This document shows positions 1-45,092 of a DNA stretch of 64,000 nt, piece by piece. Origin of the DNA: Tipula vernalis (lineage: Eukaryota; Arthropoda; Insecta; Diptera; Tipulidae); the NCBI GenBank assembly GCA_958295665.1, contig OY282560.1, positions 259,169,368 to 259,233,367 on the forward strand, in the 5' to 3' direction. Position 1 is the stretch's first letter; every line of letters starts with the position of its first letter. The notes under the pieces are model-generated. The model did not search any database and was not told where the DNA came from. It worked only from the letters and a program-made list of their open reading frames with translations. A program made the translations under genes and the position numbers.

Positions 1-710
1 CTTTTTTAGCATTCACCAAAATATATTGGCAAACCAGTTGGAAGCATAAAGAATAAAATATCTGATGCATATAATTTTGAGCAAAATTGATGATTTAGTT
101 CCAATTCGTAATGAAACTTTCTGTGACTTCCTCAATATTGTGATATGCGCCAAATTTTTCAAAAGTGTTAAAATTTTGAACAAGGTGTCTTGGATTAGTT
201 GAAGACATAAACCATTATTTTTCAAAGCATTACGAATGTCTTTGATGATGTTCAAGCCATACAACAGTAAACTGTGCAAAATTGCATCTCGGATATGGTA
301 ATAGAAAAGCGTTATAAATGTGTTTATGATACTTTGACGAAATTCAAACTCTACAACAGCTAAAAGTACCCAACTGTAGCTCGGATAAGCTCGTTTCTAA
401 ACCACATATCTTTTAATACAAATTTTGTATGGTTTTTAACATATTTCAGTACTTTATTATTTTATAACTTGCTGAATTAAAATAAGCGCCACATTTTACA
501 AAATTAAACTAAAATGTAATCAATTATTTTGGCAAACCCGAGACACCCGATTTTAAAAAAATAATTGATATTCAAATACAGCGCCAATGCATTATAACGG
601 CTCATCGTAGAATTTGAGCAACAAAATATAACGCGTCGACGTACAACGAAAAAAAAACATCTGTCAAACCATAACAACACTTACAAAAATAGTGAAGATC
701 ACCGAACAGG
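1..710. other. Upstream DNA, no gene recognised
   Basis: AT-rich sequence 5' of Cdk4. An 88-codon open frame on the - strand (279 to 13) has no recognisable domain and no clear start context. I see no repeat or terminal inverted repeat here. It may contain distal regulatory sequence of Cdk4 or the end of a neighbouring unit outside the window. Confidence 0.5.
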
Positions 711-760
711 ATTATCGATCGTATAAAAAAGTGTGAATCGAATTGTGTGCTTTTTATGTT
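711..760 (+). promoter_or_regulatory. Candidate core promoter of Cdk4
   Basis: A TATCGATC stretch at 713-720, close to the DRE motif TATCGATA that drives many insect growth and replication genes, is followed at once by TATAAAAA (722-729). A start about 30 bp downstream would give a 5' UTR of roughly 100 nt before the ATG at 851. The motifs are visible; their use as a promoter is inferred, and AT-rich DNA yields TATA-like strings by chance. Confidence 0.25.
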
Positions 761-850
761 TGTGTGATCGAAACAAGTATTTATTTTTTATAGTAAAATC
801 GTCGATGTTTTGTTAAGTAGAAGTGGATACCCAAAAACTTTTTATTAAAT

Positions 851-36008
<35,158 letters not shown>

Positions 36009-36250
36009 GTTGTGGTTCCTATTATACATACACACATATTTTTGTCTTATGTTTATTTTTGATAAGAGAGTACAATTTTTTATATTAAGTCTTTTTTTTT
36101 GTATGTTTTAAGTTTTTTTGTATACATATTAAGATATAAATGATAATGAGAAATTGCATTTTAATTACTGTTCGGAGATCTAGGAATATCGTTTTAGATT
36201 TTAAGTTTTCCAAAATTGTCTATCTACATTATTGTATTTGTAACGATTCA

Positions 36251-36256
36251 AATAAA
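36251..36256 (+). terminator. Poly(A) signal of Cdk4
   Basis: AATAAA lies about 240 nt after the Cdk4 stop and is the first canonical signal on the + strand downstream. Its use is inferred. Confidence 0.45.
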
Positions 36257-37030
36257 TTTGTAAGCTAGAAAACTGATTTTTTTAGTTTATTTAGGATAAA
36301 TTCGATTATTATTAAATAAAATACACAACGTAAAAAATGGCCACTAAAAAAGTCTTGCACATAATAGAAATTTGAATGCAGAAGCAATGGGTGGACCATT
36401 AAACTGGCTAAGTCAATACATTTTTTTTTTGTATTTGAAGCAACCAAAACGTCACTTTATAGATCAATCATTTAACTATGAAATTGAAATTAGAACCTAT
36501 GTTAAGCGTTTGCATCTTGCAAGGTAAATGATTGCTTACCTATAAACAAACTCTACTTACTATAAAACATTTTTGTTACGAAACGCCAACATGAGCCTCG
36601 GATATTTTTGGATTCACAAGAACGACCTTGGGGTCGACAACGAATCCATGCGTACTTAAATTCACAAAAATCTGGAGTTCAAAGTTTTTTAAGATTACTG
36701 TATTTTTGTTTATACTGACGCACTTTAAAATGTCTGGAAAAATAAATTCCGTTTTTCTAAATTATATAACAAAAGGATGCATTGCACAAATCGTGTTGCA
36801 GATTTCTGATGAAAACCCAAATGTTTTAATGATATTGTGATCGTTTCTTTTATAAGTTTTGTTGATCCTTACAAGTTTGTTATTTTTTATGTTGCTAATT
36901 ATTTATAAATTATAAATATTTCAGGACTATTATATCGTAAAAAATAGCGTGTATAACTCGTGTGAAAACGTGTAATTGCAATACTTAAGTGATAGCAACC
37001 CTTGATATCGCTCAGGCTGCAAATTTCACT
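36257..37030. other. Intergenic DNA after Cdk4
   Basis: AT-rich sequence following the Cdk4 poly(A) signal. Open frames of 60-70 codons have no domain. Confidence 0.45.
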
Positions 37031-39760
37031 TTCGTGTTGCAATGACTAGGCCAATATGTAAGGTGCTAATAGAAGGCAAAATTTCGGATACATTCGAGAT
37101 AACATCTGGAGTGCAACAAGGAGACTCAATAGCCCAAACGCTCTTCAACCTATCATTGGAGTATGGCATTCGTCAGCTCAATATGGCGAAATAAACCCTG
37201 ACGATATTTGTATTCTGAGTCGCAACATCATCTCTCTGAAAGAGGTCCTTCTCCTTGTAACGATCCGAAGAGAGGCCACTAGAACAGAATTGTTCTTAGC
37301 TGCATGATTTGCCCCAGATCATCCACAGAAAGTTTTAATTTTTATTTTTTTTTTATAATTCACTTAGAGGCTTCAACGGCGGACTGTCTTAGCGTGGCTA
37401 GAGCTCAGTGGAATGGGGGGGTTGAATATGAAGAGTAAGTAAATATTGCGTTGCCGTCGGAGGAATGGAAGAAGGATCTTATAATTAAGAAAGGAACACA
37501 TGCAACACCGATACTCACCGGTATACGACTACTTACCAAGACCACATCCTCACTCTATTTCACTTTATTTCTTCATTTTTGTTCACTGTAACGACCACTT
37601 TAAAACAAACGAAATCAACACAAACGAATGGAGAAATCTTGATAACGGTGGATGGTTGAAAATTAAAAACGCAACAAAAATTACTTATTCTAATTAAAAG
37701 AAAAAAAAAACATCTGATTTTTAAGTTAGAAAATTAACAACAAGTATCAAAAAGGAAAAAAATGACAGCAAATCCAACTTAAATTAAATATTTAGTTATC
37801 ACTACGGTTAGTTGAGGTTAGTCCTAAACACTAAAAGAGGGAAAAACAATAACTAATACAACTAAGAGTTTTAATTAAAGGAACAAAAAGAAATCGGAGA
37901 AACAACTCTAGTAATTCAATAAAAAAAATATTTAACGATATAAAGCTATCATAAAAAAAAATCGTAACTTAACTTAATGAATAGCGTTGGTCGACATTGA
38001 TGGTTCCAATATTGTAAAAGAAGTATGTACTTTGTACTTAGTTAACGGCTAATTTAACAGGTTGTTGTTGTTTTGTAATCGAAGCGTGCACAAGAATTTG
38101 TTTAATGACAGAATTATTATTTTTTTCATTATTAATTTTATTAACGTTATTATTCATATCAATAAAAGTTGTTATTCGATAATCTTAACACTTTCGTTGA
38201 CTGTACGAGAGAAGTCAAATTGTTTTCTTAACACTTTCGTTGACTGTACGAGAGAAGTCAAATTGTTTTTTTTTTTATTTCTATTACCGCACGTCAACTT
38301 GTTCGCTGATACAGTCCAAATGTTATTTTAACAAAATTTAGCGCCTTGCACTTATTTTACTCTTATAATTTGTATAATTTAATTGTTTGTTTAGAATACA
38401 CTAATTTTTATTAAATTTAAGTTTAACTATAACTATTAATTAACTTATTTTATATATGAAATAGTTTATTTATTTAACTTATTTATTAACTATTTGTATT
38501 ATGTATTTCACTAGAGCATATTTATTAATTATTTATTGAATACATTTACTATTAACTGAACTTATTTATTGACTTTATTATTACATGTATTTTATATTTT
38601 TACACAATCCCGTTTAAACTTGTTAGGAATTTTCTTGAATTTTCTAGAAAAAGTATTTATTATTAACTGTTCCTCACTTATTATATTAGATTTCTGCCCA
38701 TGTATTGTTTTTTTTTATAAAATTATACGTGTTTTCACCTACGTAATTACTTATTAATTCGCTATAATGTTTCGTTTTTAGTTATAGTTCAATTTTATTT
38801 ATACTTTATTTAATTTAATTTATTAAATTTAGTACTATTTGGCGAAGACTTAAAACAAAACACTAAATATCATTTACTAAAAAATAAAATGTAACTTATA
38901 TCTACTACAACTAATTTTAAGATTTTTAATTTTATTTTTATTTTTTAAATGCAAGAACACTAAATGATCACTCATTACCATCCATTTTATAATCCTTAAT
39001 GCTCGACGATGATTCGACGACAAATCAACTGTCCGCCCGAAAGTAAAAATTACGCACTTTATACTCTTTGATCCACCGTTAATCAAGCACAGGGGAATTA
39101 TTTGTTTGTATATGTTTGTTTGTTCTTTGAACCCCATATTACACTTATTGAGCAACTTATACATCAGCCCACAATTCACCGCAATTAAAATAAAGTATTC
39201 AGGAGTGGCTAACTCGCTGCGCATTGTAACAAGGCACTCGCTACCGCGAGAAGGCAGACGCATGGAGACTTCATTTTGGGAGATACACAATATGAAAAGG
39301 TAAATGAGCACAAATACCTAGGATTTCTGATCAGTGAGCAAAATTCCGTTTCTGTGGACATTTTATCGAGGATCGCAGCAAGCCACCGAGCGTTTTACCC
39401 CAATATCAAAATATTCAAGTCTCCTCATATATCGCGTAAAATAAAACTGAACATCTACAAAGAGCTGAGAACACCAATTATCACCTTTAGTTGCGAGTCT
39501 TAGACATCATAATAAAAATTCCGGTTCCCATCACAGGGGGAGCCACATATAGAATGCGAATGAATCACGAGATCGGAAATGATCTCGATAAAGTTAAATC
39601 ATCGTGCTTCGTTCACAAAATCGGACAACTAAATAGGTTTTGTAGCCGGCACCAACGAAAGTAGGCTCTCGTGGGAGACCAGCTACACGATGGATGGACG
39701 ATGTTGAAAGGGACCTAAAAAACACACTCGGAAGAAGAAGAAGATTCGTTTTCGATCATC
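37031..39760 (+). mobile_element. RTE-like LINE, split by about 1.9 kb of other DNA
   Basis: The + strand at 37041-37290 reads TRPICKVLIEGKISDTFEIT, SGVQQGDSIAQTLFNLSLEY and, after a shift, DDICILSRNIISLKEVL, i.e. RT blocks before and just after the catalytic centre. The same protein resumes at 39255 with GDTQYEKVNEHKYLGFLIS, ARIAA-like ILSRIAASHRAFY, KIKLNIYKELRTPIITF and, near 39680, GRPATRWMDDVERDLKN-like sequence. The gap 37295-39245 is unrelated. Stops and frameshifts make it dead. The clade assignment rests on motif resemblance only. Confidence 0.7.
37295..39245. other. Unassigned insertion inside the RTE-like LINE
   Basis: About 1.95 kb. The left is GC-richer (GGCGGACTGTCTTAGCGTGG at about 37380, GGAATGGGGGGGTTG at 37412). 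Then comes A-rich DNA (37680-37980), then T-rich DNA (38090-38880), then GC-richer DNA near 39000-39060. A perfect tandem pair of 43-44 bp (CTTAACACTTTCGTTGACTG...) lies at 38184-38270. No coding sequence was recognised. The overall design, GC-richer ends with an A-rich then T-rich core, parallels the insertion at 26195-27955. Confidence 0.4.
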
Positions 39761-40327
39761 CGATCAGTAAACATCGATAAATTGTGTACAACTAATGTTA
39801 CAGTAATTTTATTTTTGTAAACAATTACAAAGAGATAATAAATAGATCTCATTCGAAACAGTAGTTATTTTTTTTATTGTTGAAAAATGTTAAAATTACG
39901 TTTTGTTTCTAAAGCAAATAAAATATCACCTGTAATGAATAATTATAAATCACTCAGCACGGAATATCTTGCTGGATTGACATCATAGAAAATAGCAAAA
40001 ATATCCAAAATCCTGTGAGCTGAAAATAATCGATCTATTATACACTTCAGTAATAGATCTAGTGAGTTGAACAGTAAATCTGATAATAGTGAAAAACTAA
40101 CTGGTATGAAAATTCAAAGTTTTTCTTCAGATGAGGATTTTCAGATAATGTGATACTCAACATCTCAACAAATAACCAATGTAATGTCTTACCGTGCATT
40201 AAAGTACTGTTCTCTACAACAATAAAATGTGTAAATTATAACAAGGTTAAACAGTTATTAATCAGTGTAAACTGTGAATAAAATAAGGATCAAATTAACT
40301 GGTGCTGGAATAAGGTTACAGATTGTA
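39761..40327. other. Intergenic DNA, nothing recognised
   Basis: AT-rich, no domain or repeat. Confidence 0.4.
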
Positions 40328-40483
40328 ACAGAGCATTCACAATGAAAAAACTTTTTACTTTTGACTTACAGGTTTGTATATGAATTTCCAATATAACGAA
40401 CAAAATTTTTTGATCGTTATGTTGGAATTTCATACAAACCTGTAAGTCAAAAGTAAAAAGTTTTTTCATTGTGAATGCTCTGT
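40328..40483. mobile_element. Near-perfect 156-bp hairpin (short MITE)
   Basis: Arms 40328-40399 and 40414-40483 are complementary, with 52 consecutive outer bases matching (start ACAGAGCATTCACAATG), a 2-base indel inside and a loop of about 14 bases. Ends are ACAGAGC...GCTCTGT. There is no ORF. The arms have hardly diverged, so the element is recent or under gene conversion. A transcript would form a long stem. Confidence 0.85.
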
Positions 40484-41860
40484 AAGTTGCATCAAATCGA
40501 ATTTTCACTTATCAACTTACAGGAGAACTTCAAATTTTAAGAAGCTCAAACTACAGACACGCTGCAACCCACTGTGATCTAAAGCAATGTTGTTCATACT
40601 GTGTCAATGAACAAAGAAGAGAAGATTGACTCCTGCTCAAAAACACCAAGGACAAGGAAAATATTACCAAAAAATAGCTGCAATTGCAGCGGCGAACACG
40701 AGGCAACTTCAGAAAATTTTTCAATTAAATCCGAATGCAGAAACTGCAAAATAATAAGAGGATACGAAACACAACTGTGAGACCAACACTTTATATCTTC
40801 AATCAAGCGGAATTTCCAGCATTAAGGCCTTCAAGTCATTTAAATGCCCCTCGAGATTAAGAGAAAGGTTATGTATGTAAAATTATTCCTAACAATAATA
40901 ATGGTTTGATTCGGATACATATTGATTGATTTATTTAATTTGATAGATATTCAATCGATATTATATTGGCATAAGTTTATATTGATTTATTTAATTTGAA
41001 TTTTAAATAATTAAAATAAAAACAATATGAGAATATTTTCTTTTTGTGGTATTTATTTATTTTATTTTATTTATTTGTCTGTCTACATAAATTTTGCTTA
41101 GAGACCACCCATACTTACACAACCTGCTTTGATCAGGAGCTCATTTATAACGGATTGTGTAAGATGAAGTGGTTTAACATGTTAAAAATTAATAAATCTG
41201 CAGCTTCACCATTCATCAACTTCAGCTTCAGCTTCACTGCAGCTTCAGTTTCACTGCGGCTTCAGTTTCACTGCAGCTTCAGCTTCACACATCCACTCAA
41301 ACTCCAGCCAGTGGTACATACATTCGCTTTATTTCGGTCCAATCTTCTTGTTTGGACATGCTGTTTTTTTTATCAAATCTTAAAGCACAACTTCAGCACA
41401 TCTTCTTTTAGAGTTTTGAGGAACTCCTTTTCGAGCATATTTACTTTTTCAGCTTATTCACAATAGGATTTCACTGTAATATAACCAAATAACACGATAC
41501 AGACCGGTCCCATTTTTTCTGCAACATTGCATTTCGTATCGTAATCCGATATCTAAAGAACAATTAACGAATTTCCTGCTGCTTGCTGGCAATTTCTTTT
41601 TCCAAATGTTTCAACGGGCATCACAAGTTTCCCTGGTTCACGCATCAAGACCAATGCATAAATTTTAAAAATAACATAGAAAAAAAAAATAAAAAATATA
41701 GGTAATTAAATTTTTGGAAAAACTAAAAACAAATAGGCCCAATTGATTCAAAAGTGAAAGAATGTGAAAAAGCGGTATTCTTTAATAAAACTTATTTAAG
41801 CACATATTTCGGCTATTCTCCCTCCATCAACTTTTTAAAAATATTCTCAATGAGAAGCAA
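40484..41860. other. Intergenic DNA with short tandem repeats
   Basis: AT-rich DNA. 41205-41290 holds a run of TTCAGCTTCAGTTTCACTGC-type units of about 18 bp (five or so), which gives the Ser/Phe-rich open frame at 41044-41466 its periodic look. The motif TTGATTTATTTAATTTGA occurs twice near 40930 and 40985. No gene is supported. Confidence 0.5.
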
Positions 41861-41864
41861 GGCG

Positions 41865-42480
41865 CTAGGAATATTCGCGTGAGCTCGAACAGTTCTGGGA
41901 AACTATTATTTCCTCGGAGAAAAGTAAATTTAAAGTTTTTGGTTCAGATGGGCGAGTTATGGTGTGGCGGAATCCCAACATTGAGCTGGATGTAGAAAAT
42001 TTACGGCGGATAGTAAAATATGGTGGTGGAAGTATAAATGTTTTGGGACGTATTAGCTCAAGGAGTGTAGGACATTTGACCTTTTTTGAAACCATAATGA
42101 ACCGGTTTGGCTTTTTAGATATTTTGAAGGATGATTTGTTAACCAGTGCTGAGAAAATGGGCATGGGCAAGATTTTCGCTCCGTACATATGTAAACGACT
42201 CGAAGCATTCCTTAAAACTGATCAAGGAATTGTTATTGTTGTTATTGTACAATGTAAAGTCAACACTTCTTCATCCTCTCCAGCCACCAGATCTCAACCC
42301 TATTGATAATTTATGGCATTATTTGGAGCGAAAGATCTGTGAATACCAAATTAGCGGTAAGGAACAATTAAAAAGTCATTGAGGAGGAATGGGCCAAAAA
42401 TAGCCTTGAAATAACTGGGAAGTTGGATTTCTCAATGAAAAGAAGGTTGTAAAATGTCATTGCAAGCAAAGGTTAAAACA
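41865..42480 (+). pseudogene. Tc1-like transposase, dead
   Basis: The + strand carries EQFWETIISSEEKSKFKVFG, GRVMVWRNPNIELDVENL, YGGGSINVLGRIS, GFLDILKDDLLTSAEKMGMG, then, with frame changes, PPDLNPIDNLWHYLERKI, KEQLKSVIEEEWAKI and TGKLVFSMKRRL-like sequence. These are the second half of a DD34E transposase. The FQQDNDPKH-type motif with the second Asp reads FAPYICKRL, and the DLNPIENLW Glu is Asp (DLNPIDNLW). The N-terminal DNA-binding half is absent or eroded, and inverted ends were not found. Confidence 0.82.
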
Positions 42481-43170
42481 CCAAATATTAGACCTAATAT
42501 TTTTTACCAAATTCCCTCAACTTCTTTGTCTGTACGGACAATTATTTGACATTGTTTTAGGCTTTTTAAATACTAAATCATATCAAACGTAAAAGTAAAT
42601 TCATTTATATCATGATTACTATTATTTTCAGGTTCTTAATTGTAGTTTGAGTTTAAAAAAAGCAAAAACTGAATTTTTTGTTTGATTTGTAATGTGTGTT
42701 TTATCAATGTTCCCTTAACCGACAATTTTTTGCGACAGTGTCTATCTGTTAGTTGCTGTGTGAGACTTGGCTAGACCATAAACGTCGCTTATGTTGAAAT
42801 CTTGAGTATAATATCTATAAAATAGATCGATCCTGTGGATCCATGGAGGAGTAGCTATTGCTTTTAAAAAATATTTGAAGTACATATAAGTTACTTCCAT
42901 CTTTATTGTTTTGGAAAATTTCCATAATAGTGCCACTTTTATCACTTATTATATTATTTAAAACAACGAATATTAATTTCATATATGGTATGTAGTGACA
43001 ATTTATTATTAAAAACTCTGAGGACTATAGTTTCGAGCCCCTGGCTCATTGTCAACTTTTAAAAAAATTTTAATTTGGAATGTTTATGTACATTTCGTAA
43101 ATGAATGCCGTTATAAGGTACTTTGTCGTTGAGTAATAAAGGGCTATACCTATGGTGGGGTGTGGAACCG
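42481..43170. other. Intergenic DNA, nothing recognised
   Basis: AT-rich DNA between the Tc1 remnant and a fold-back element; no domain seen. Confidence 0.4.
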
Positions 43171-43180
43171 TTCATAATTC

Positions 43181-43929
43181 CGCGTTTTAAAATGTCGCGT
43201 TTTAAAATACCGCGTTTCAAAATGCCGCGTGGTACAAAATATCGCGTTTTAAAATGTCGCGTTCCAAAATGCCTCGAGGTACAAAATGTCGCGTGGTACA
43301 AAATGTCGCGTTTTAAAATGTCGCGTTTCAAAATGCAGCGAGGTAAAAAATGTCGCGTGGTACAAAATGTCGCGTTTTAAAATGCCGCGTGGTTCAAAAC
43401 ACGCGTGGTACAAAATGACGCGTTTTAAAATGACGCGTTTTGAAAAATCCCTTATAAATCAATACAATATGATGTGAAATAATAAATAATTTAATAAAAA
43501 TTATTTGAAACAAGCAAATTGTGTTTAAACATATAGTAAAATTTTCCTTCACTGAATGGAAATTATTTATAAATGTAATTTTATGTAATTATAAAGTGGG
43601 TCTAAGAAAAAGAACGCAAATGTTGAAATTTATTAGAATATTCCTTCACTAAAATGTTAAAGTTAAGTCCTTATATATTTTCGACGATTTTTTATCGACA
43701 TTTTAAAACGCGACATTTTGTAACACGCGACATTTTGTACGTCGCGGCATTGTGAAACGCGACATTTTAAAACGCGTCTTTTTGTATCACGCGAAATTTT
43801 GTACCTCGCGGCATTTTGAAACGCGACATTTTAAGACGCGACATTTTGTACCACGCGACATTTTGTACCTCGCGGCATTTTGAAACGCGACATTTTAAAA
43901 CGCGACATTTTAAAACGCGGCATTTTGAC
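43181..43929. mobile_element. Fold-back element with CGCGACATTTT repeat arms
   Basis: The left arm (43181-43445) is a run of 15- and 17-bp units, CGCGTTTTAAAATGT and GCGTGGTACAAAATGTC, some with TTTCAAAATGC. The right arm (43697-43929) is the same units inverted: CGCGACATTTTAAAA, CGCGACATTTTGTACCA, CGCGGCATTTTGAAA. The unique 250-bp core between them is AT-rich. The arms give open frames on both strands with KRDILKRGIL- or KCRVLKCRV-type repeats, which I treat as artefacts. The unit resembles that of the fold-back at 14291-14870 (TAAAACGACAC versus TAAAACGCGACA). Confidence 0.75.
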
Positions 43930-44300
43930 CCGGACCCGGTGGGGTGGTATATTTCAACTTCTAACCTGTTCAAGTTTTCCCCTTTTTGTAGTCTATGAAG
44001 AATTTCTTTATTGTGGCTGTATTTGTGTTATTCTTTGGTTATATGGCATGATACAAATATTTACAGAGATATGTTCCAACCAATCGACCTGTTGCCATGT
44101 TTCCTTTTTGTGACGTCACTTCGAGTTATATATTTCGTAACATTGACTCCGTTTGGTTGAGATTTATGTTGTTTCTATTGTGTACAGTCGTTAAAACTTA
44201 TTTCCATTTCCAAAACTTTAAAATATTTTTATAAAATAAAACCAATTCGCAAAAAAATATCCAAATTAACTCAGAATGACGTCACGATCCACGTGCTTTT
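43930..44300. other. Intergenic DNA
   Basis: AT-rich; two TGACGTCA(C) palindromes (near 44113 and 44278). Nothing else was recognised. Confidence 0.4.
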
Positions 44301-44305
44301 AGCTG

Positions 44306-44797
44306 TCAAACATACCTTATCATATTTATATCATGGTTAAATTTTGCAATGTTGTGCTTTGTTGATTTGTCATATTCTATGGTAATGTATTTATTTTTCT
44401 CCTCTTTATCCGTTGTTAAACTTAATCTGTTGTTGAAAAATTCACTCATGGTGAGTGATCGTATATATTCTATGTATTTTAATCTACAATTCATTTGGCT
44501 GATCATCTTGTTTGTATATCCATTGCTATTAGTTATCTGTTTTATAATTATTAATTCTCTGTTGTAGTCATCATGTTCCATGGGACTCTTATTGAGATGA
44601 GGAATCATATGGTGATATGCCGATAAATTGTGTTGATGTGCCTGATTAGATGTAAAATGTATCCTATGATTAGTTTGTGTTGGTTTGCGATAAATTTTAA
44701 ATTTGTGTTTGCTGTTTTTATTAGTGACTGTGAGGTCCAAATAATCTTCTATTTCTAGGGTGAATTTGATTTGCATCATGTTGTGCCGTTGAAACAT
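44306..44797 (-). pseudogene. Penelope-like element, RT C-terminal part
   Basis: A 163-codon open frame. FTLEIEDYLDLTVTNKNSKH, FKIYRKPTQTNHRIHFTSN, HQHNLSAYHHMIPHLNKSP and ELIIIKQITNSNGYTNKMI match the conserved region after the catalytic centre of Penelope-like reverse transcriptases (FLDxTI...FxIYRKPTxTDxxIHxxSxHP). The frame is open for 490 bp, so it decayed late. No GIY-YIG endonuclease was found. It is head to head with a second fragment on the opposite strand. Confidence 0.8.
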
Positions 44798-45033
44798 AAA
44801 GAGGGCACCCGAATTTGGCCGCTTATTAATTACACCACATCGCCAGTGTATAAATTATCCAAATACTTGAAAATATATTTAAAAAACAAATTAAACGTCG
44901 AAAGTAAAACAGGTCTAAAATACAACTTAGAATTAGTTGACAGTATAGAAGATATTAACATTCCAAATAATGGAAAATTGGCCTCGTTTGACATTTCCAA
45001 TATGTATGGCAACATTCCGGTTAGAGAAACCGG
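44790..45033 (+). pseudogene. Penelope-like element, RT N-terminal part, inverted
   Basis: The + strand reads WPLINYTTSPVYKLSKYLKI, KNKLNVESKTGLKYNLELVD and GKLASFDISNMYGNIPVRET. This is the Penelope RT segment with RP(L/I)NxxxAPxYKLxK and the first catalytic Asp in ASFDIxNxYxNIP. It stops at 45033, where LTR-like sequence starts. With the - strand fragment at 44306-44797 it forms an inverted pair, one carrying the RT front and the other the RT back. Confidence 0.8.
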
Positions 45034-45092
45034 AGAATAGGTGCGTTTTTTTATTTTTTAATGGGTTCGCGTACGACTTGATTGTGGTGGGA
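45034..45092 (-). repeat. LTR-type block shared with 54863-54912
   Basis: AATAGGTGCGTT...ATTTT.AATGGGTTCGCGTACGA...TTGATTGTGGTGG closely matches 54863-54912, where LTR-like sequence follows. On the - strand the 54.9-kb copy holds AATAAAGGAACGCACC, a plausible poly(A)-signal region of an LTR. Here it separates the Penelope fragment from the LOA-like LINE. Confidence 0.55.

Noticed and set aside
13..279. 88-codon - strand frame at the window start
   Set aside because: Open frame of AT-rich DNA without domain; it could be part of something outside the window but cannot be supported.
41044..41466. 140-codon Ser/Phe-rich open frame
   Set aside because: Much of it is a translation of an 18-bp tandem repeat; no domain or splice support.
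43059..43477. Repetitive KRDILKRGIL / KCRVLKCRV proteins on both strands
   Set aside because: They arise from the 15-17-bp repeat units of the fold-back arms and occur on both strands at once; no start context or domain.
43286..43930. CRISPR-like appearance of regularly spaced repeats
   Set aside because: Units are contiguous or vary by 2 bp without unique spacers, and the genome is eukaryotic.
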